Source: Cranoglanis bouderius (taxonomy: Eukaryota; Chordata; Actinopteri; Siluriformes; Cranoglanididae). Taken from it: 64,000 nucleotides of DNA. A program made the translations under genes and the position numbers. The DNA lies in the NCBI GenBank assembly GCA_023630585.1, contig CM042548.1, positions 3,519,527-3,583,526 of the forward strand. The letters are read 5' to 3'. Shown here in pieces: positions 31,980 to 45,729 of this stretch. Numbering within the stretch: position 1 is the first letter of the stretch; every line of letters begins with the position of its first letter. The notes under the pieces were generated by a model. That model did no database searches. It saw only the letters and a program-made list of their open reading frames with translations, and was not told the origin of the DNA.

Positions 31980-33750
31980 TAGACATATTAGATTAATCTA
32001 TTTAAAAGTTGCCCAGCAATTTACAGTAAAAAAAATATATATATATATGAAAAAACTACAACCTTTCTGGTTGTTTTCCCCTAATTTATGTAAAATACTG
32101 CACTGTATTTTAACAATGCAGAAAATCAGGTGGTATTCGAGAAAAATAGACATAAAATAAAAGCAAAAACAAGAATTTCCTGAATATTTACAATAATTGA
32201 AATGTAATAATGACTGTTTTTATAGTGTTTGCATGATCCATTCAGACCCTTGGCAACATATAATGAAACAGAAGTGATACATTGTAATGTTAAAAAAACC
32301 ATGCCTAAATAAACATTAGCTCTTCTGCCAGGTTTTTATTGGTGTGCATAGTTGCCAGGTCTCAGCAAGATTTCCGTTCCAATTACATGTAAAAATCTGC
32401 ACAAAAAGAGCTCAAAAAGCCCAGCCTAGCCCAAAAAGTTTGGTCATTGGGAAAAATCTTTTTCCAAAATCTTTGCTTGGGAAACAGTTTCACACATTTA
32501 TGATGTTTCAAAACTAGACCAATTTAACATAACCCTGGCAAGTCGTGAGCTTGGCTTAAGTCAAGGGGTGTCTGAAACATGGGCGCTTTATTTCACATTC
32601 TGCATTTAGCTCGTCGTGCTATGAAAGTCACGCAGCTCTCAGTAGCTCAAACGTGTTTTTGAATGTTGCTTTCTCCAGTCTTACATGTATTGTTTGGTAT
32701 GCAGAGATATCAAATCGGGAGCCTTGTATCGAAGTATACAATATGATATGTCCTACTGATTTGTCATGTTCAAGTTCAGAGTACATGAGGGTAAATTGCT
32801 GTAACCAGTAATTATTGTATGCTAATGACTAGTTTTTGAGGTGTTTTGCATTGGCCTGAGACTGCCAGTAGACTATGTAGGCTTATTCTCATTTTAGATT
32901 ATTTCATGGCAGCAGTTGCTTAATAAGGTGTGATGTCTTGTCTAACAGTTTAGTCTAGATGGTGTTGCTGTGTGAAAAACCCAAATGCCATGTATCCCAT
33001 CATCCACCATCCAAATTACAAGTGGAGGTCATACATTTCCAATAGCGTACCATAATTAAATCTTTAAAACTCATATACAGTATAATAAAAGCGGCTGGCT
33101 GATGAAGAGGCAGACGAAAAATGAAAAGAAGGATAAAAAATAAGTGAGACGTGGGGTACAAAAGAAGGCTAGGATTTGCAAGAGAAGTGTGCTTGAGTAC
33201 AAGATGGTTGTGTTTTTGGAAAGCCCATATAGTAATTTGTGTTTGGCACAAAAGTCTGGCAAAGCTATATATAAGTGTCAACAAGAAGGCAACAAATTAC
33301 AGTCTATCATCATGCCAATGCCTGTCATCATCAGTAGTTACTGAATTGCTAGCAGTCATCAGCAGACCGGTTCAGCCATTAATCACACTGGAGTTCATAT
33401 ATTTACTCCCTTCCCTTTTTTCACTTTCACTTGGTTTCACCTAGAAGTGTCATGTTTTCTTGACAGTGATAACGCAGTCCTGAGAAAATGACAGACAAAT
33501 TTAGCCTATGACCTGCTGTCTGTGTTCAGGAAAGAAAAATTGGCTCTGTTTTTGTTGAAAATTATGGCCTTCCTCACTACCTGGTCAATCAGAGTGATGC
33601 TAGCCAATCACAAGCAACTGTGAGTACCAGAACTGGTCATTTAGCATACTCTTTCAAGTTCGTTCAGCTGTCCAGTGTATTGTTATGTCGTGTATATTGT
33701 CATGTACTGTTAGCCTTCTCCCAGGTAGCTGTGGTAAAATAGTGGAAGAC
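31980..33750. other. Intergenic, no gene recognised
   Basis: AT-rich sequence between the orphan promoter and il13ra2. Short open frames occur on both strands around 33,000-33,440 but without splice, motif or compositional support. Confidence 0.4.
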
Positions 33751-33756
33751 AAATCT

Positions 33757-33762
33757 TTTATT
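33757..33762 (-). terminator. il13ra2: Candidate poly(A) signal of il13ra2
   Basis: AATAAA on the minus strand, 588 nt beyond the stop codon. It is the first perfect hexamer noticed in that direction. Confidence 0.35.
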
Positions 33763-34349
33763 ATGAATTGGCTATGAAATACTGAGGGGGAAAAAAATGA
33801 GGTTTAAAAACATGTTGAGTTTGTAATACACAGTTGTAAACTGTAGACAGTGAAAATACATTGAATGTCCTGTTCACAAGCATACATCATCGAAAAGACA
33901 ATGATGATGGTGAAATAACGGACAGTAAATTTTATCAAACAAAAATAACACGGTAAAAATATTCAGTAAAAACATACAGGGTACATTTGTTTAAATGTTG
34001 GCAAGAATTCTGGCTTTTAATGAGTAACTTTAGATTTATCAGTACAGTATTTTAATAAAAAAATGATGTAACTAACACAGAAAATACATTCAGAAAGGAA
34101 ACACTGTTTGGTGCTGCTATGCTGCCACAGATATTTTGATTCTCACAGAGGGTGACTAAAAAAAGTGCAGGATTTATACGTTCCATTGTGCATCTTAAGA
34201 AAACCAGAGTCCAGAGTCACATTGTTTTGTTTTGTGCTGTAAACAGTTTGGCTGGGAACTGACAGTAAACTGGCTGGGATCCAAATGTACAGTAGTTCTG
34301 CTGTGTACATGCTGCAGTGTCCATGTGCAACTGCCTGAGAAATGAGTAT

Positions 34350-37300
34350 TTAAAGCATAGGGCTGAATATAGGAGGGATCACCTTCTGGACCTTCTCCTG
34401 GTACAGAGCACGGAAAACATGCTTCTGTTCATTTCTATTCTTCCACCTGGAGAGATACAGAAAGAGCATGAGAAAATGAACGTAACCTGATATGACTAGT
34501 CAAACTGTGGGTTCAACAAGGAATATACCAGTAAAGATCCGGCTCTGCCCTGATTAGTCAGTGTATTTGTACACCTCTCTTTGTTCTGTATGTTGTGTGA
34601 GGAACAAAACACATCAGGGCATTCTCTTGTACTCTAACAATGAACAATGGGGTGTTGTGATGTGGCCTGAAATGAGCTAGAGTTGATTTAACTCTGATTA
34701 CCATGTTTGTCTGGGTTCAAAACTATCGAACCTCAACTATTGTTCACAGATAAAGGGATTCTGTGGTTGTCCTGACTCTGCAGCGACAAATAATTGACAA
34801 AATCAATAATAAAAAATTTGGCATTAAAGTTTATTAGCAATTATTCTGACCGTGTCATTTAGGCTAAAAACACATTTGATGGAAATGGTGGCGCAAGTTG
34901 TGTTCACATTACATTACATTACACTGTTGACCTCATGACATAACTTCTGTCAGTAATTTCTCTGCTTGAACCATGCTTATTAACCACCATGAATTGAGTT
35001 GTCCTACCTTATCTCCTTTTCTAGCTTTATCGCACATTTATAGTCATATTTATGTATCTTTTTTGCCCTATTAGAAAATATTACCTTGAGGTACGTTAGC
35101 CAAAATGTTGGTAGTTTGTATGACAACTCGATGGGTTGAAAATGAACATGGTCTCAGATGAATGATTAGTCAATGAGACAAATGATTTCACATTTCAAAC
35201 CACGTCATGATACATATTCATTATGGAGTGTTGGGCAGCGAGTAGCGAAGCTGTGTGAATTAATTAGCTTGCAAGTAGTTAAACTATTTTTAGCCATCGA
35301 AAACTAAGAGTCACCCCCGACGCTTTGGAGTCGATTCCACATGCTGAAAATGATTTGCCTCAGTGCACATGGCGAGCATCAGAATGTTTAGCTTTAGAGT
35401 GTTTCAGTTAGAGAGGCAGTGGATATTTACTTAGCCTTTATTTAGAATTTTTCTGGCCAGAATTGAACAAATCACGGCTATAAATGCGGGCAAGGCATGG
35501 TTGCAAAAACGGGTGCAGAAGCAGTAAAAGAGTTACTGAATAGTATTGTCTTGCTTTAGTTTGGGTGTCATTTGGTCATCATAAACACTTGATAATATTC
35601 TCATCCTGTGACAGATTATCTGATAAATATCAGCAATGTTGTATTGCAGTTAGTTACCCTTCTATTTAATTAAACCGAATTAAGAGTTCAGTAGTAGCCT
35701 TAGTTAATTTAGTTTATATATTTAAAACAATAATTGATGACTAAAAAATAGATAACAATAGATAATCGACTATCAAAATAATTGTTAGTTGCAGCCCTAG
35801 TCCTGACTATGTCTTTCATGTACTATTCAATTAAATGACCTACTAACCAACCAATCAAGCACTCATTCAGTCATAAACTTACATCTTCCTGAGCATCCAA
35901 AGTATGAGGCAGATGGTGCTGACCAAAACAATGACACCAGCTATAATGGTGATCAGTAGCAAAAGACTCCATGATGCTATTTCTGGTTCAGTCTCTGTGG
36001 AAAAATAAAGTGGATTTAGGGTTCAAGTGTGGGGCATGGACATCAGCATATTGGAAAGCATATTATTGTGTTGTACCTGGAATGCATCTTGGTTGGCTCC
36101 AGTCGCTCCAGAACCCATCATCAGCACAGTAAATGTTCACTTTAGATCTGACCCGGAAGCAGTTTCTCTCGGTTGCGCCATCCTGATGGAAATCAAACGC
36201 AGTCTCCTCGATTACAGTCATCTGTGGAAAGGGGAAAAAAAATCAGTGCCAAATTATGACAGACTTCTGTGCTATGTGATTGTTAACATAATTATTTAAA
36301 TAATCTGCTGCATCCCAAAACAAAATCTGGATAATCAACAAGTTTAAGTAAGTAAATAAGTAAATATGTATACACACATAAGTTGTAAATACGTATACAT
36401 ACACGCTGTCTAATTTCTTCCTGGGATCAATAAAGTGTTATCTTATTAGTGGGAATGTTGCACATGCATGCATTTTCATAAATGTACATAACAGCAACAC
36501 TGTTGATGTTATGTTTTAGAGAAGGCAAGTAGCGCCAAACAAGTATAAGTCAAACCAGTACCTGACATTTGACAACAGTTTGAGTTTTACGAGGTTGCCG
36601 GTAACAAAAAGTATGCCAAGACCTTTGCAGTTTGCAAGACCTTTTAAGCCAAGATTAAATACTTTCCTAACACAACTAATGTGAGAAATCACATCAGGCA
36701 TCTTAACTTTGATCTAACATTAGCCACAACAGTCTTTCCTGCTAATCAGGCAAAACTTTGTTAAATCACCTGATTATTTGGATTTCTGAAGAGAAAAGCA
36801 TCCATGTGCAGAGAACAGTAAATCAGATCCATGTATATACATAGAAAATATTTTTTTATAATCGAATTCAGTCCAATCACGATCCCTAGTAATGTGTGTG
36901 AAACTCTTGTGTGCTCACCTGTTTCTCGCTGCCATTGTGGTTCACTGTGGTTATTTCAAGCTCATACTCCAGACACTGCTCTGGAACGGGACCTGATGGA
37001 GGGGCCCACTCTACATGCACCAGTGTGTCATTACAAGCCAAGTGCAGATTAGACACTGCCACAGGTTTGACTGGGGGACAGAGAAAAACGGATGTTTAGG
37101 AATTTTTCAGCCATGTACCAAGCCATCCAAGTCTAACCTAGTCTAGACAAAGACTGATTTTATCATTTAATAATAGTGTTAACTATACATGGCAACATGT
37201 GGTGTCATGGTTTTGAGCAGTTATAATGCTGAAGTGTAATTACCATGATTTTGGACCGCTAGGGAGAAGAAGGCTGGCTCTAAATCCCCTGCCTCAGAAG

Positions 37301-37505
37301 AGCCATTCACACAAATATTAAACTCTGAAAAATCCAAAAGAGATGTGGGAGGGAATCTACATCCTTTGCGGTGCTCACGAGATGGGATGTATTCTGGACA
37401 TTCCTCTGTTTCCTGCATTGCCCTGTGCCTGGGGAAATAGGACAGATACAACACACATTTTGAATATAACAAGTGACCAGAATGACAGTATAAAAAAAAA
37501 AAAAA

Positions 37506-37547
<42 letters not shown>

Positions 37548-40500
37548 CTGCAACCTTTTTTGCAAGCATTTTATTGGAATATGTAAATTAATATTTAAAT
37601 ACAATTTAAGTATTAATGTTTAATACTTAAATTATTATGTTGGTATCAGTTCTGCCACAGGTGCCTTAGGTTAAACTAAGGATGATGTAGAGCTTTACCA
37701 GTAATAGAGGTAGTGTTTTGAGTCGGTGGACTCTGTAGTTCCAGGCTCCCATGTACACTCCATGTACTCCTTGTTAAAATAAACGCAGTGGAAATCTCTT
37801 ATTCTTGAGCCAGGCACACCTGAGACAGATATTGATTCCAATATTAAAACTGTGCATTAATCTGCGCAGAATAAAGATGTCATCCTGCTGAGTGCTTTTC
37901 AGTTTAAACTATTTGCCCTTTGCTGAATGCATTTGGCATAGTGTGCACTGTGCAGTGCCCTTATGAAAGGAATGCTTGTTTTTTCTGATAAAGTTAATAC
38001 TCATTTCCCCTCTTATACAGGGTTGATCAAATATATATTTGTCTGTTTTGCACTGATAAAATGCCTGAAAAATCTTTCAGGTATTTTAAAAGAAAAGAGA
38101 ATTTTAAAAGAATTTTTAAAAAGTGTTAAATAGTAATATAGTGAACGGCTTCAAACTTCATGAATAAAGAATGAAAGATGAGTGAGTTCGTAGAAGTCAC
38201 TAAACTCCAAGGAAAGAAAGAAAATTAAACTGGTAGCCTCAAGACTCACTTCTTCTCAAAGAACCTCGCAGCATAATTTTTTTTCCCCTTCAAATGCCAA
38301 AAGCTGACTAAACATTATGACCTTTACAATGACTAATACAGCTGTGGGAATATTTGGGAAAAAAAAAAAAAAAAAAAAGGCATCCTTTTTTTGCCAACTT
38401 TAGGTCAAATTGAGTTCAAACCAAGGGAGGACAATTGATCATTATGGGTTACTTTTCAAGTAAACAAGGACCACACTTGATCAATTTAATGAAGGGGTTG
38501 GAATTTAAAGACATTTTGACTATATGCAGTTTCCAAACAGTAGAGGTTAACAAGGGTCCATTATATTACAAAAGAGCAGAGGTTCTGACAAATGTCCTGA
38601 AACATCACTTCACTGAACAAGGCCATTTTTCGAGTGTGGCCTTGTTCAGTGGACGTAACTAGAGGGGAGATACACAGAGCTTCAAATCCACATAGCTTTG
38701 CACCTGGAGCTTTCTTTCAAATTGTAGGCCATTTTTTGAAAAGGGATAAAATCAGGCAGTTTCTTCATACTTGGAAAACAACCATATATTAAAACCCAAT
38801 GTAGCCTGATTCATCTCTCTTAAGGGAACCTCCAATCATAAATGTTTTCATCTTTACATACCAATAATGAAAAAAGGATGACTTTTACAGTGAGTAATAA
38901 CACTGTGGAATAAAACTTTTGAATAATAGTCTAAAAGAAAGTTGTGGGTAAAAATGGGACAGGAAATTCCAGTATCATGTCAGGATTAAGGCTGATTCAC
39001 TAGGCATTATTAAATTGTCAACTAAGCACAAACCGCCATTGGAAAATGTAAGGAGACATGGTAAACACTAACTACGTTTTCACTTATCCTCACACTGAAT
39101 AAACAAGTGTCTTGCCATCAGACCACTTAGGATTTAACAGTAAACCTCTGCACTTAGACAGCTGCTTAGTGTACTATGTCGTGAATAGTGTGGTGTTTTT
39201 CAGGCAGAGCTGATTTGGATAGAAATGACCCATTACAGATCATAGTTCAGCCTAGTGGAATGGTGCATGTGACTAAAGCATACCTTTGTGTTCAGGCATG
39301 TACACTAGCTCGACGTCCTCTCCTAGAATCTCTCTCCCATTGGTGCACGTACCCTTGAGCAGGGTGAGCATCCGCACCTGGATGGGTTTCTCTAGGTTAA
39401 ACTGGGCCACATAGAATAGCCTGGATGTTTGCACACCCTACGAGACACATGAGACACACGCACACAAATCAGGTCATCTTTAAAAGACAAAGATTGATAT
39501 CATCGCTGTGCACCAACTTAACAAAAAAGGAAATAAATGCTGCAAATGAGCTGCAGAGGTAACATAAGCTGCTGGCTGTTATTTGAAAATCTGATACTGT
39601 GAGCAAAAGTGAATGAAGCTTCTTGCAAATCCCTGTAGCTGATACTTACGGCCCTGTCCACACACATATAAGGATATTTTTTGACATTTTTTTATTAGGG
39701 GGTTTTGGCCTCCTCTCCACATGAAAATACCAGTTTGGGTCAGTGAAAATGAAGCTTACAAAAACAAAAGCTTCCTTCCAAAGAGGAGAAATGTGAAAAT
39801 GCTGTTTTCATTGTTTCACTCTGGATGGGAAACATGATATCACAGCACCAGTCCACATGTCACAAACCACATCATGGTTTTGTGTGTTATGAACTCCGTT
39901 TATCATGGTTGCTGACTGGGTTGTGATTTTGCAGTCTGTAATTTATTATTGGATGGCTCCTCAAACCACCACCAGATGTGACGGGAGCCATAGTGCGCCA
40001 GAACTCCCACCACACACCAGCTGTCGGTGGATGTGGAAAAAAAAACAACAAAGGTGTACAAACTAAGTGTTCAAAAATAACTGAACATGTATGGATGGGG
40101 CCTTAGACCCACACCACATTTGATCAAGTTGCACTTGATATATTGCAAACCATAAATTGTAGAGTTATGTAAATGAGATAACTGTAACTTTAACTTTGGT
40201 TTTTAAAGCTGAGGTATGTTTAGTTTGCTGCTTTTTTTTTTGCTCGTAATTTCAAGTAATGGATTTTGTCTGCCTGTAGGTTTCCGTGGAACTTAATCTT
40301 AATGGATTCTAGGTAACTCCCGATCTGTGTACAGGGCCAAGAATAAGTATACTCTGTGCAGATGATGAGAACAGAGTCAGATGTGCTCAGAGTCAGCAGC
40401 ACAATCAAGTCAAGAAATGCTTCACTGCTTCAATCTTTGTACCTACACTAAGGAACATATTGTGCATTTCTGACATGAGGCTAGACAAATGACACAAACA

Positions 40501-43029
40501 TGCTGTCCAGGCCTCTGAAGGGAAAACAAAACGTTCCCAGCACAGACAGTGTCCCAATAGCATTCTTCAGTTTGAATGAAAATTCATTGCATTGCATCTT
40601 TAACCAGAAATGCTAGAATTCATATTGAATTAGCACTCTTACTTGTAAGACTTGAACGATTGTTTAATTAAATGCAATGTACATGTCCCCCCAAAACTAT
40701 TGGAACAGCAAAGGCCAATTCTATCCCCCCCGCATTGCAGACATTTGGGTTTGAGATCAAAAGAATATGAATGAATATGAGACGATAGATCCGAATTTTA
40801 GTTTTCATTTCCTCATATTTACATCTGTGTGTGTTAAGCAACTTATAACATGGCACCTTTGGTGGCAGACCACCTAATTTTTAGGTGAGCAAAAGTATAG
40901 GAACAGATAGACTTAAAGTAAATTAAAGGAAATAACATTTAATATTTGGTTGCATATCTCTTGCTTGCAATAACTGCATCAATTCAGTGACCCACTGACA
41001 TCACCAAACTGTTGCATTTTTGTGTGTGTGTGTTGCTTTCCCAGGCCAGTACTGCAGCTTCTTTCAGTTGATGTTTGTTTTGTGGACCTTCTCCCTTCAG
41101 TCTCCTCTTCAGGAGGTGAAATGCATTCCCAATTGGGTTAAGGTCTGGTGATTGATTTGGCCGGTCTAACACATTCCACTTTTATTCCCCTGATGAAGTC
41201 CTTTGTTGTCAGTTCTTTTTGGGTCATTGTCTTGCTGCATGATAAAGTTCCTCCCAATTCGAATGGATGCATTTCTCTGTAAATTGAAAGAGATTGTTTC
41301 TGTAGACTTCTGAATTCATTGTGCTGCTACCATCATGAGTTACATCATCAATAAAGATTAGTGAGCCCATTCCAGAAGCAGCCATACAAGCCCAAGCCAT
41401 GACACTACCTCCACCGCACTTGAGTCATAAGCTTCTATGTTTTGGATCATGAGCAGATCTTTTCTTTCTCCACACTTTGGCCTTTCCATCTCTTTTGTAG
41501 AGGTTACTCTTGGTTCCGAAAGTTTTTGGCTCATATCTGTATTAAATTTTTTTTTATTTATTTTTAAAAAAAAATAAATTCCAATCTGGCCTTCCGATTC
41601 TTACTGCTGATGAGTGGTTTGTATTTTCTGGTATGGTCTATATTTCTACACTTGAAGTCTTCTTCGTGGCTTGTGATACCTTCACCCCTGCCCTATGGAG
41701 GTTGTTGTTGATGTCACTGACTGTTGTTTTTGAGATTTTCTTCACAGCTCTGACAGATGACAGAATGTTTCTGTCATCAACTATTGCTGTTTTCCTTGGC
41801 CAACCTGTTCCATGTCTGGTTGTTAGTACACCAGTGGTTCCTTTCTTTTTCAGGACATTCGAAATTGTTGTATTGACTATGCCCAATGCTTGTGCAATGG
41901 CTCTGATTGATTTTGCTGTTAACATATAGCTAGAGTTCATATTTAGCATCCCTAATATGCTCACAATTATGTTATGTACAGAGCAATAATGCATTAGCTA
42001 GCAGGATATTAGATAGCTACTGAGTAGGGTAGGTCAATGTCATCTCTTTTCTAGCAACTCTTCTTGGTGATGCAGTATCTCTATATAATAATGTCCTAGT
42101 GTTATTAGTGTTTAGGGTATACATCCAGTTAAAACTTCATTTAAAAGCTTAATTTCCAGCAATGTCAAGGTCAGACCACTCTCTATGGAAGTTTGAAATC
42201 TGTCACAGATTCTAGTTGGATGTAGCCAGAAATATTGTAACTTGGAAAGTTACAAATATAATATACTTGTAATTTCTAAAAGGTGTGGTGCATGACTGAA
42301 ATGGAAAATAAGCATGACTTTGATTGGTACAACAGATAACAATGATCTTATCACCTAAGTTCAAGAGAAATGCCTCGAGCCCATGCTTCCGAGACAAATG
42401 ATATTCAAGGAAGTCAACCTCTCTATCAAGAGAAGTTTAGACATAAAGACTGATGATAAAGATAATGAAGATAACCAAAAACAATTTTTAAGTTCTTTTT
42501 TTACCAGAGGGGTTTGGTAAGATTTAATGCATTTAACTTAAATAGTTACATTATCTTATTTGTTTATGCTTACATTCAGGCTCAGCATTAATAAACAAAA
42601 CTACCATAGGCTGTATGCCCCTACTAAGGTTTGAAAATGCACAGAGAATGTGTGTGTTTGGATGCATACCTTCCATCTCCCTGTGTATGTGTCATAAAAG
42701 CGGAGCTGGTAGCGAACAGTGCAGTTTGTGAGGTCATGCAAGCTGCTTGGTGGACTCCACTCAATGTTCAGATAACCCAGATGACCTGGATCAATGATCT
42801 TTATGTTTTCCGGAGGATCCACTGGAGAAAAGAAATATTACTGCATATTACTGGGTCATTAGTAACTCCTCCATAAAACGTTTACGAGTCATAATGGAAA
42901 CTCACACAGCACTGACCAATCACAAAGCTCACCTGACACACCTGCTACGTTGATTGAGTGTGACATGTGCTTAGTCAGCGAAACAAACGTGACTAAACAC
43001 ATCCAGGGCAGCGTTTGCTGCAGAATCAT
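34350..43029 (-). CDS. il13ra2: Interleukin-13 receptor alpha-2
   Basis: Nine coding exons: 43029-42933, 42821-42670, 39437-39284, 37819-37699, 37428-37244, 37070-36919, 36221-36077, 35994-35883, 34446-34350. They total 1215 nt (404 residues), with all borders GT-AG and all phases matching. Exon 1 encodes a signal peptide. Exon 2 has DPGHLGYLNIEW, exon 3 CTNG, and exons 4-5 the paired cysteines of the cytokine-receptor module. Exons 6-7 form the membrane-proximal FnIII domain ending in the WSDWS box. Exon 8 holds the transmembrane helix (SLLLLITIIAGVIVLVSTIC). The tail is only about 35 residues, as expected for this decoy/regulatory receptor that binds IL-13 with high affinity. It is slightly longer than in mammals (404 against 380 residues) and ends in IPPIFSPML. 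The introns carry several transposons. Confidence 0.93.
34783..35806. mobile_element. Non-autonomous hAT-like element in il13ra2 intron 8
   Basis: The left end (ctgcagcgacaaataattgacaaaatc) and the reverse complement of the right end (agggctgcaactaacaattattttg) are imperfect inverted repeats of the gggctgcaac type. No coding content. Confidence 0.5.
37509..37546. repeat. TA microsatellite in il13ra2 intron 4-5 region
   Basis: A TA run preceded by a poly(A)/poly(T) stretch, between coding exons 4 and 5. Confidence 0.9.
39655..40105. mobile_element. MITE-like element in il13ra2 intron 2... exon 3 upstream
   Basis: The left end ggccctgtccacacacata and the right end atgtatggatggggcc are imperfect inverted repeats about 450 bp apart. 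The interior has no coding content. It lies in the intron between coding exons 2 and 3. Confidence 0.5.
40682..41995 (-). mobile_element. Truncated Tc1-like element
   Basis: The left end is preceded by TA and reads catgtccccccaaaactattggaac, a Tc1-type terminus. The minus strand keeps the transposase DNA-binding part (41994-41638; helix-turn-helix with TISNVLKKKG and RKTAIVDDRN) and the C-terminal block (SPDLNPIGNAFHLLKRR) with the catalytic Glu replaced by Gly. The right terminus was not found. It is in il13ra2 intron 2. Confidence 0.8.
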
Positions 43030-43056
43030 CCTGTCTTCTATGTATTTGTGTTATCC
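42933..43056 (-). other. il13ra2: il13ra2 exon with start codon and its 5'UTR part
   Basis: The exon begins after a ttcatctcag acceptor, giving 27 nt of 5'UTR before the ATG at 43029. This implies an upstream noncoding exon. Confidence 0.65.
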
Positions 43057-43059
43057 CTG

Positions 43060-44100
43060 AGATGAATAGAAGAGGCAGTTAAATGATCATGTGAAAGATG
43101 TTTCATACTGAGTTTTTAGGATTTTGACTCTGATTGATCGACCCTCTATTCATTTTTAATTTGACTTTAATTGTAATCCATGCACGTACACATTTCCCCA
43201 GCTGTCCATGCCAATAATGATGTCATAAATTTTACTGTAATTTATTAGGTAAGCTTATTGAAGGCCTAATAAAATTATGAAGTTAAGGCCTAATAAATGA
43301 TGAAATAAATGATGAAAGCTCCATGCTTTCGGTACTGTATGTTGAAGTGTCCCAGGAGTCTGGGAGATATTTTAAATAATTCAGTCAAACTTAATAGTTG
43401 GTAGCTACAGAGTTTAATATTGCTGTAGAGTGTGGAAGCTATCCCACAGCTAGCTAAAATTCACAGTAGAGATGGTATTGTATGCATTATATGCATATAG
43501 GGCCAGGGATAAGCTATGACCAGTTTGATTTTTCTGATAAACAAGTAAATCAAACAAATATATAGGTCAGTTCACAAATGTAATAATTCAAGCAAACATA
43601 AAAAACCACATAGTGGTGATGAGTGTTATAATATTGATCAGATTTATATAATGTCATAAACTTTGTATGTTGTAAGTATCGCACCTGTTTCATTAAGTAG
43701 AGCAAAAGAGAAACACACCTACTTATGTCATTAACTTGAGCAAGTTACAGCCAAATCCCCCCCCCCCACACACACATCACAGCCAATGACCTCAGAGAAA
43801 ATTCTGAACACTCAGATCAGTGTATAAGCTTATGTTGTCAAGACATGTCATCAAGACTATCTGCTTTTCAGTCTCCTAAGACCTGTACAAGGATTATAGC
43901 TCTAGTAATACATTATCATTTCAGCAGGTTACACCCAACCCCCATGTAGTGTCAAAGATTAGAAGAGTTTGAAAAAGAGAAGAAAAAAAAAGAGTAGAAA
44001 AATAAATCAATTATTTTTTTTTTTACAACAAAGAAAAAAAATGAAAAGGAGAAACCAGTGATGTGTAAAAGTACAAGAATCACATAATTAGAATAACTCA
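43060..44100. other. il13ra2 first intron (inferred)
   Basis: No gene seen. A poly-C run at about 43,758-43,767 and an A-rich run at 43,975-44,040 are the only notable features. Confidence 0.45.
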
Positions 44101-44101
44101 C

Positions 44102-44280
44102 TTAATGTTCTTGAATGGCGAGATGGAGCACTTCTCTGTAATGATGCTCTCGGCGTGTGTTTACTCGCTCTACTCTGGAAACAGTCTGACAGTGCACCGC
44201 TGCCAGAGATCGGCTTTTGTTCAGTGGAATACAGCCCCCCCTACAGGACTCTGGGAACAAAAATACCTTAGCAGTCTCTT
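44102..44280 (-). promoter_or_regulatory. il13ra2: Likely il13ra2 5'UTR exon 1 and promoter area
   Basis: On the minus strand GAACATTAA is followed by a strong gtgagttatt donor at 44101, with no coding frame. The start site would lie at roughly 44,200-44,300 in a locally GC-richer stretch. The exact start is not visible. Confidence 0.45.
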
Positions 44281-44441
44281 GAAGACACAAATCGTTCAAG
44301 TGGACAAACTGGTTAAAGGTTTAAGGGGAATGACACACTAAAAAACTAGCTTTTTGAGCCTTTTGGACTTTAATTAGGATTGTGAGGCTGAATTGGCTCT
44401 ACTTGTTGAGTTGTACACATATTTCACTCTGTTGTATTCTA

Positions 44442-45110
44442 CAGCTGTGGCCAAAAGTTTTGAGAATGACACAAATAATAATTTTCACAAAGTCTACTGC
44501 TTCAGTGTTTTTAGATCTTTTTGTCAGATGTTACTAACTGTTACTGAAGTATAATCACAAGCATTTCATAAGTGTCAATGGCTTTTATTGACAATTACAT
44601 GAAGTTTATGCAAAGAGTCAATATTTGCAGTGTTGACCCTTCTTTTTCAAAACCTCTGCAATTCGCCCTGGCATGCTGTCAATCAACTTCTGGGCCACAT
44701 CCTGACTGATGGCAGCCCATTCTTGCATAATCAATGCTTGGAGTTTGTCAGAGTTTGTGGGTTTTTGTTTGTCCACCCGCCTCTTGAGGATTGACCACAA
44801 ATTCTCAATGGGATTAAGGTCTGGGGAGTTTCCTGGCCATGGACCCAAAATGTCGATGTTTTGTTCCCCGAGCCACTTCGTTATCACTTTTGCCTTGTGG
44901 CAAGGTGCCCCATCATGCTGGAAAAGGCATTGTTCATCACCAAGCTGTTCTTGGATGGTTGGGAGAAGTTGCTCTCTGAGGATGTTTTTGTACCATTCTT
45001 TATTCATGGCTGTATTCTTAGGCTAAATTGTGAGTGAGCCCACTCCCTTGGCTGAGAAGCAACCCCACACATGAGTGGTCTCAGGATGCTTTACTGTTGG
45101 GGTGGGGGGT
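44442..45110 (-). mobile_element. Truncated Tc1-like element with long transposase frame
   Basis: The left end is preceded by TA and reads cagctgtggccaaaagttttgag. The minus-strand frame 45007-44618 (129 codons) holds the second half of the DDE domain: QHDGAPCH (second Asp) and NSPDLNPIENLW (Glu), through to the natural C-terminus. The N-terminal half and right terminus are missing. Confidence 0.85.
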
Positions 45111-45729
45111 GGGGGGGATTTATGTGTCAGGGAATTACTTGTGCTCCGAGAAGCATGAATGTGGCTGCTTATTCTCCATCAGTGAAGCATTTCATGTAAA
45201 CATTTAAATGGGTTTTATCCCAAAGAATAAACTAATCTATCAGTACTGCACATTTAACCCTGACCACATCACAAACTTGTACATGGGCTGTTGTAGATTG
45301 CAAAAGTATTTTCAAGAGTTTTTGTTCTTTTGCAATTTCCTGCATGTTTGCATTGATGCATGTTTCCATGATCTGTGAGTCAGGTTTGTGACATTCCTAT
45401 CAATAACACTTCTGCTAGAGATGTGGCTGGTGACACTCACAAAAACATTTCACAATAAGACCAGTGTCAAAAAAACAGAGGAACGGATGACGAGATGAGG
45501 TACAGAAAACTGTACTGAGTAAGCAAGCTGAGTCATCCAAACACACCGTAACTCATCAGCTTTCTTCCACAGAATACAGACTAAAGACTCAGCTTCCAAA
45601 AAAAGTATCTTGAAATAAAGGTGCATTATAAAACCCAAGGACAGTTAAATTCTAACCACGAGTCCTCACGTGATTTTTTTGTGTTTGCAACAAGTCAGTC
45701 ATCTGGCAGGAGAAATTTTAAATAGCATA

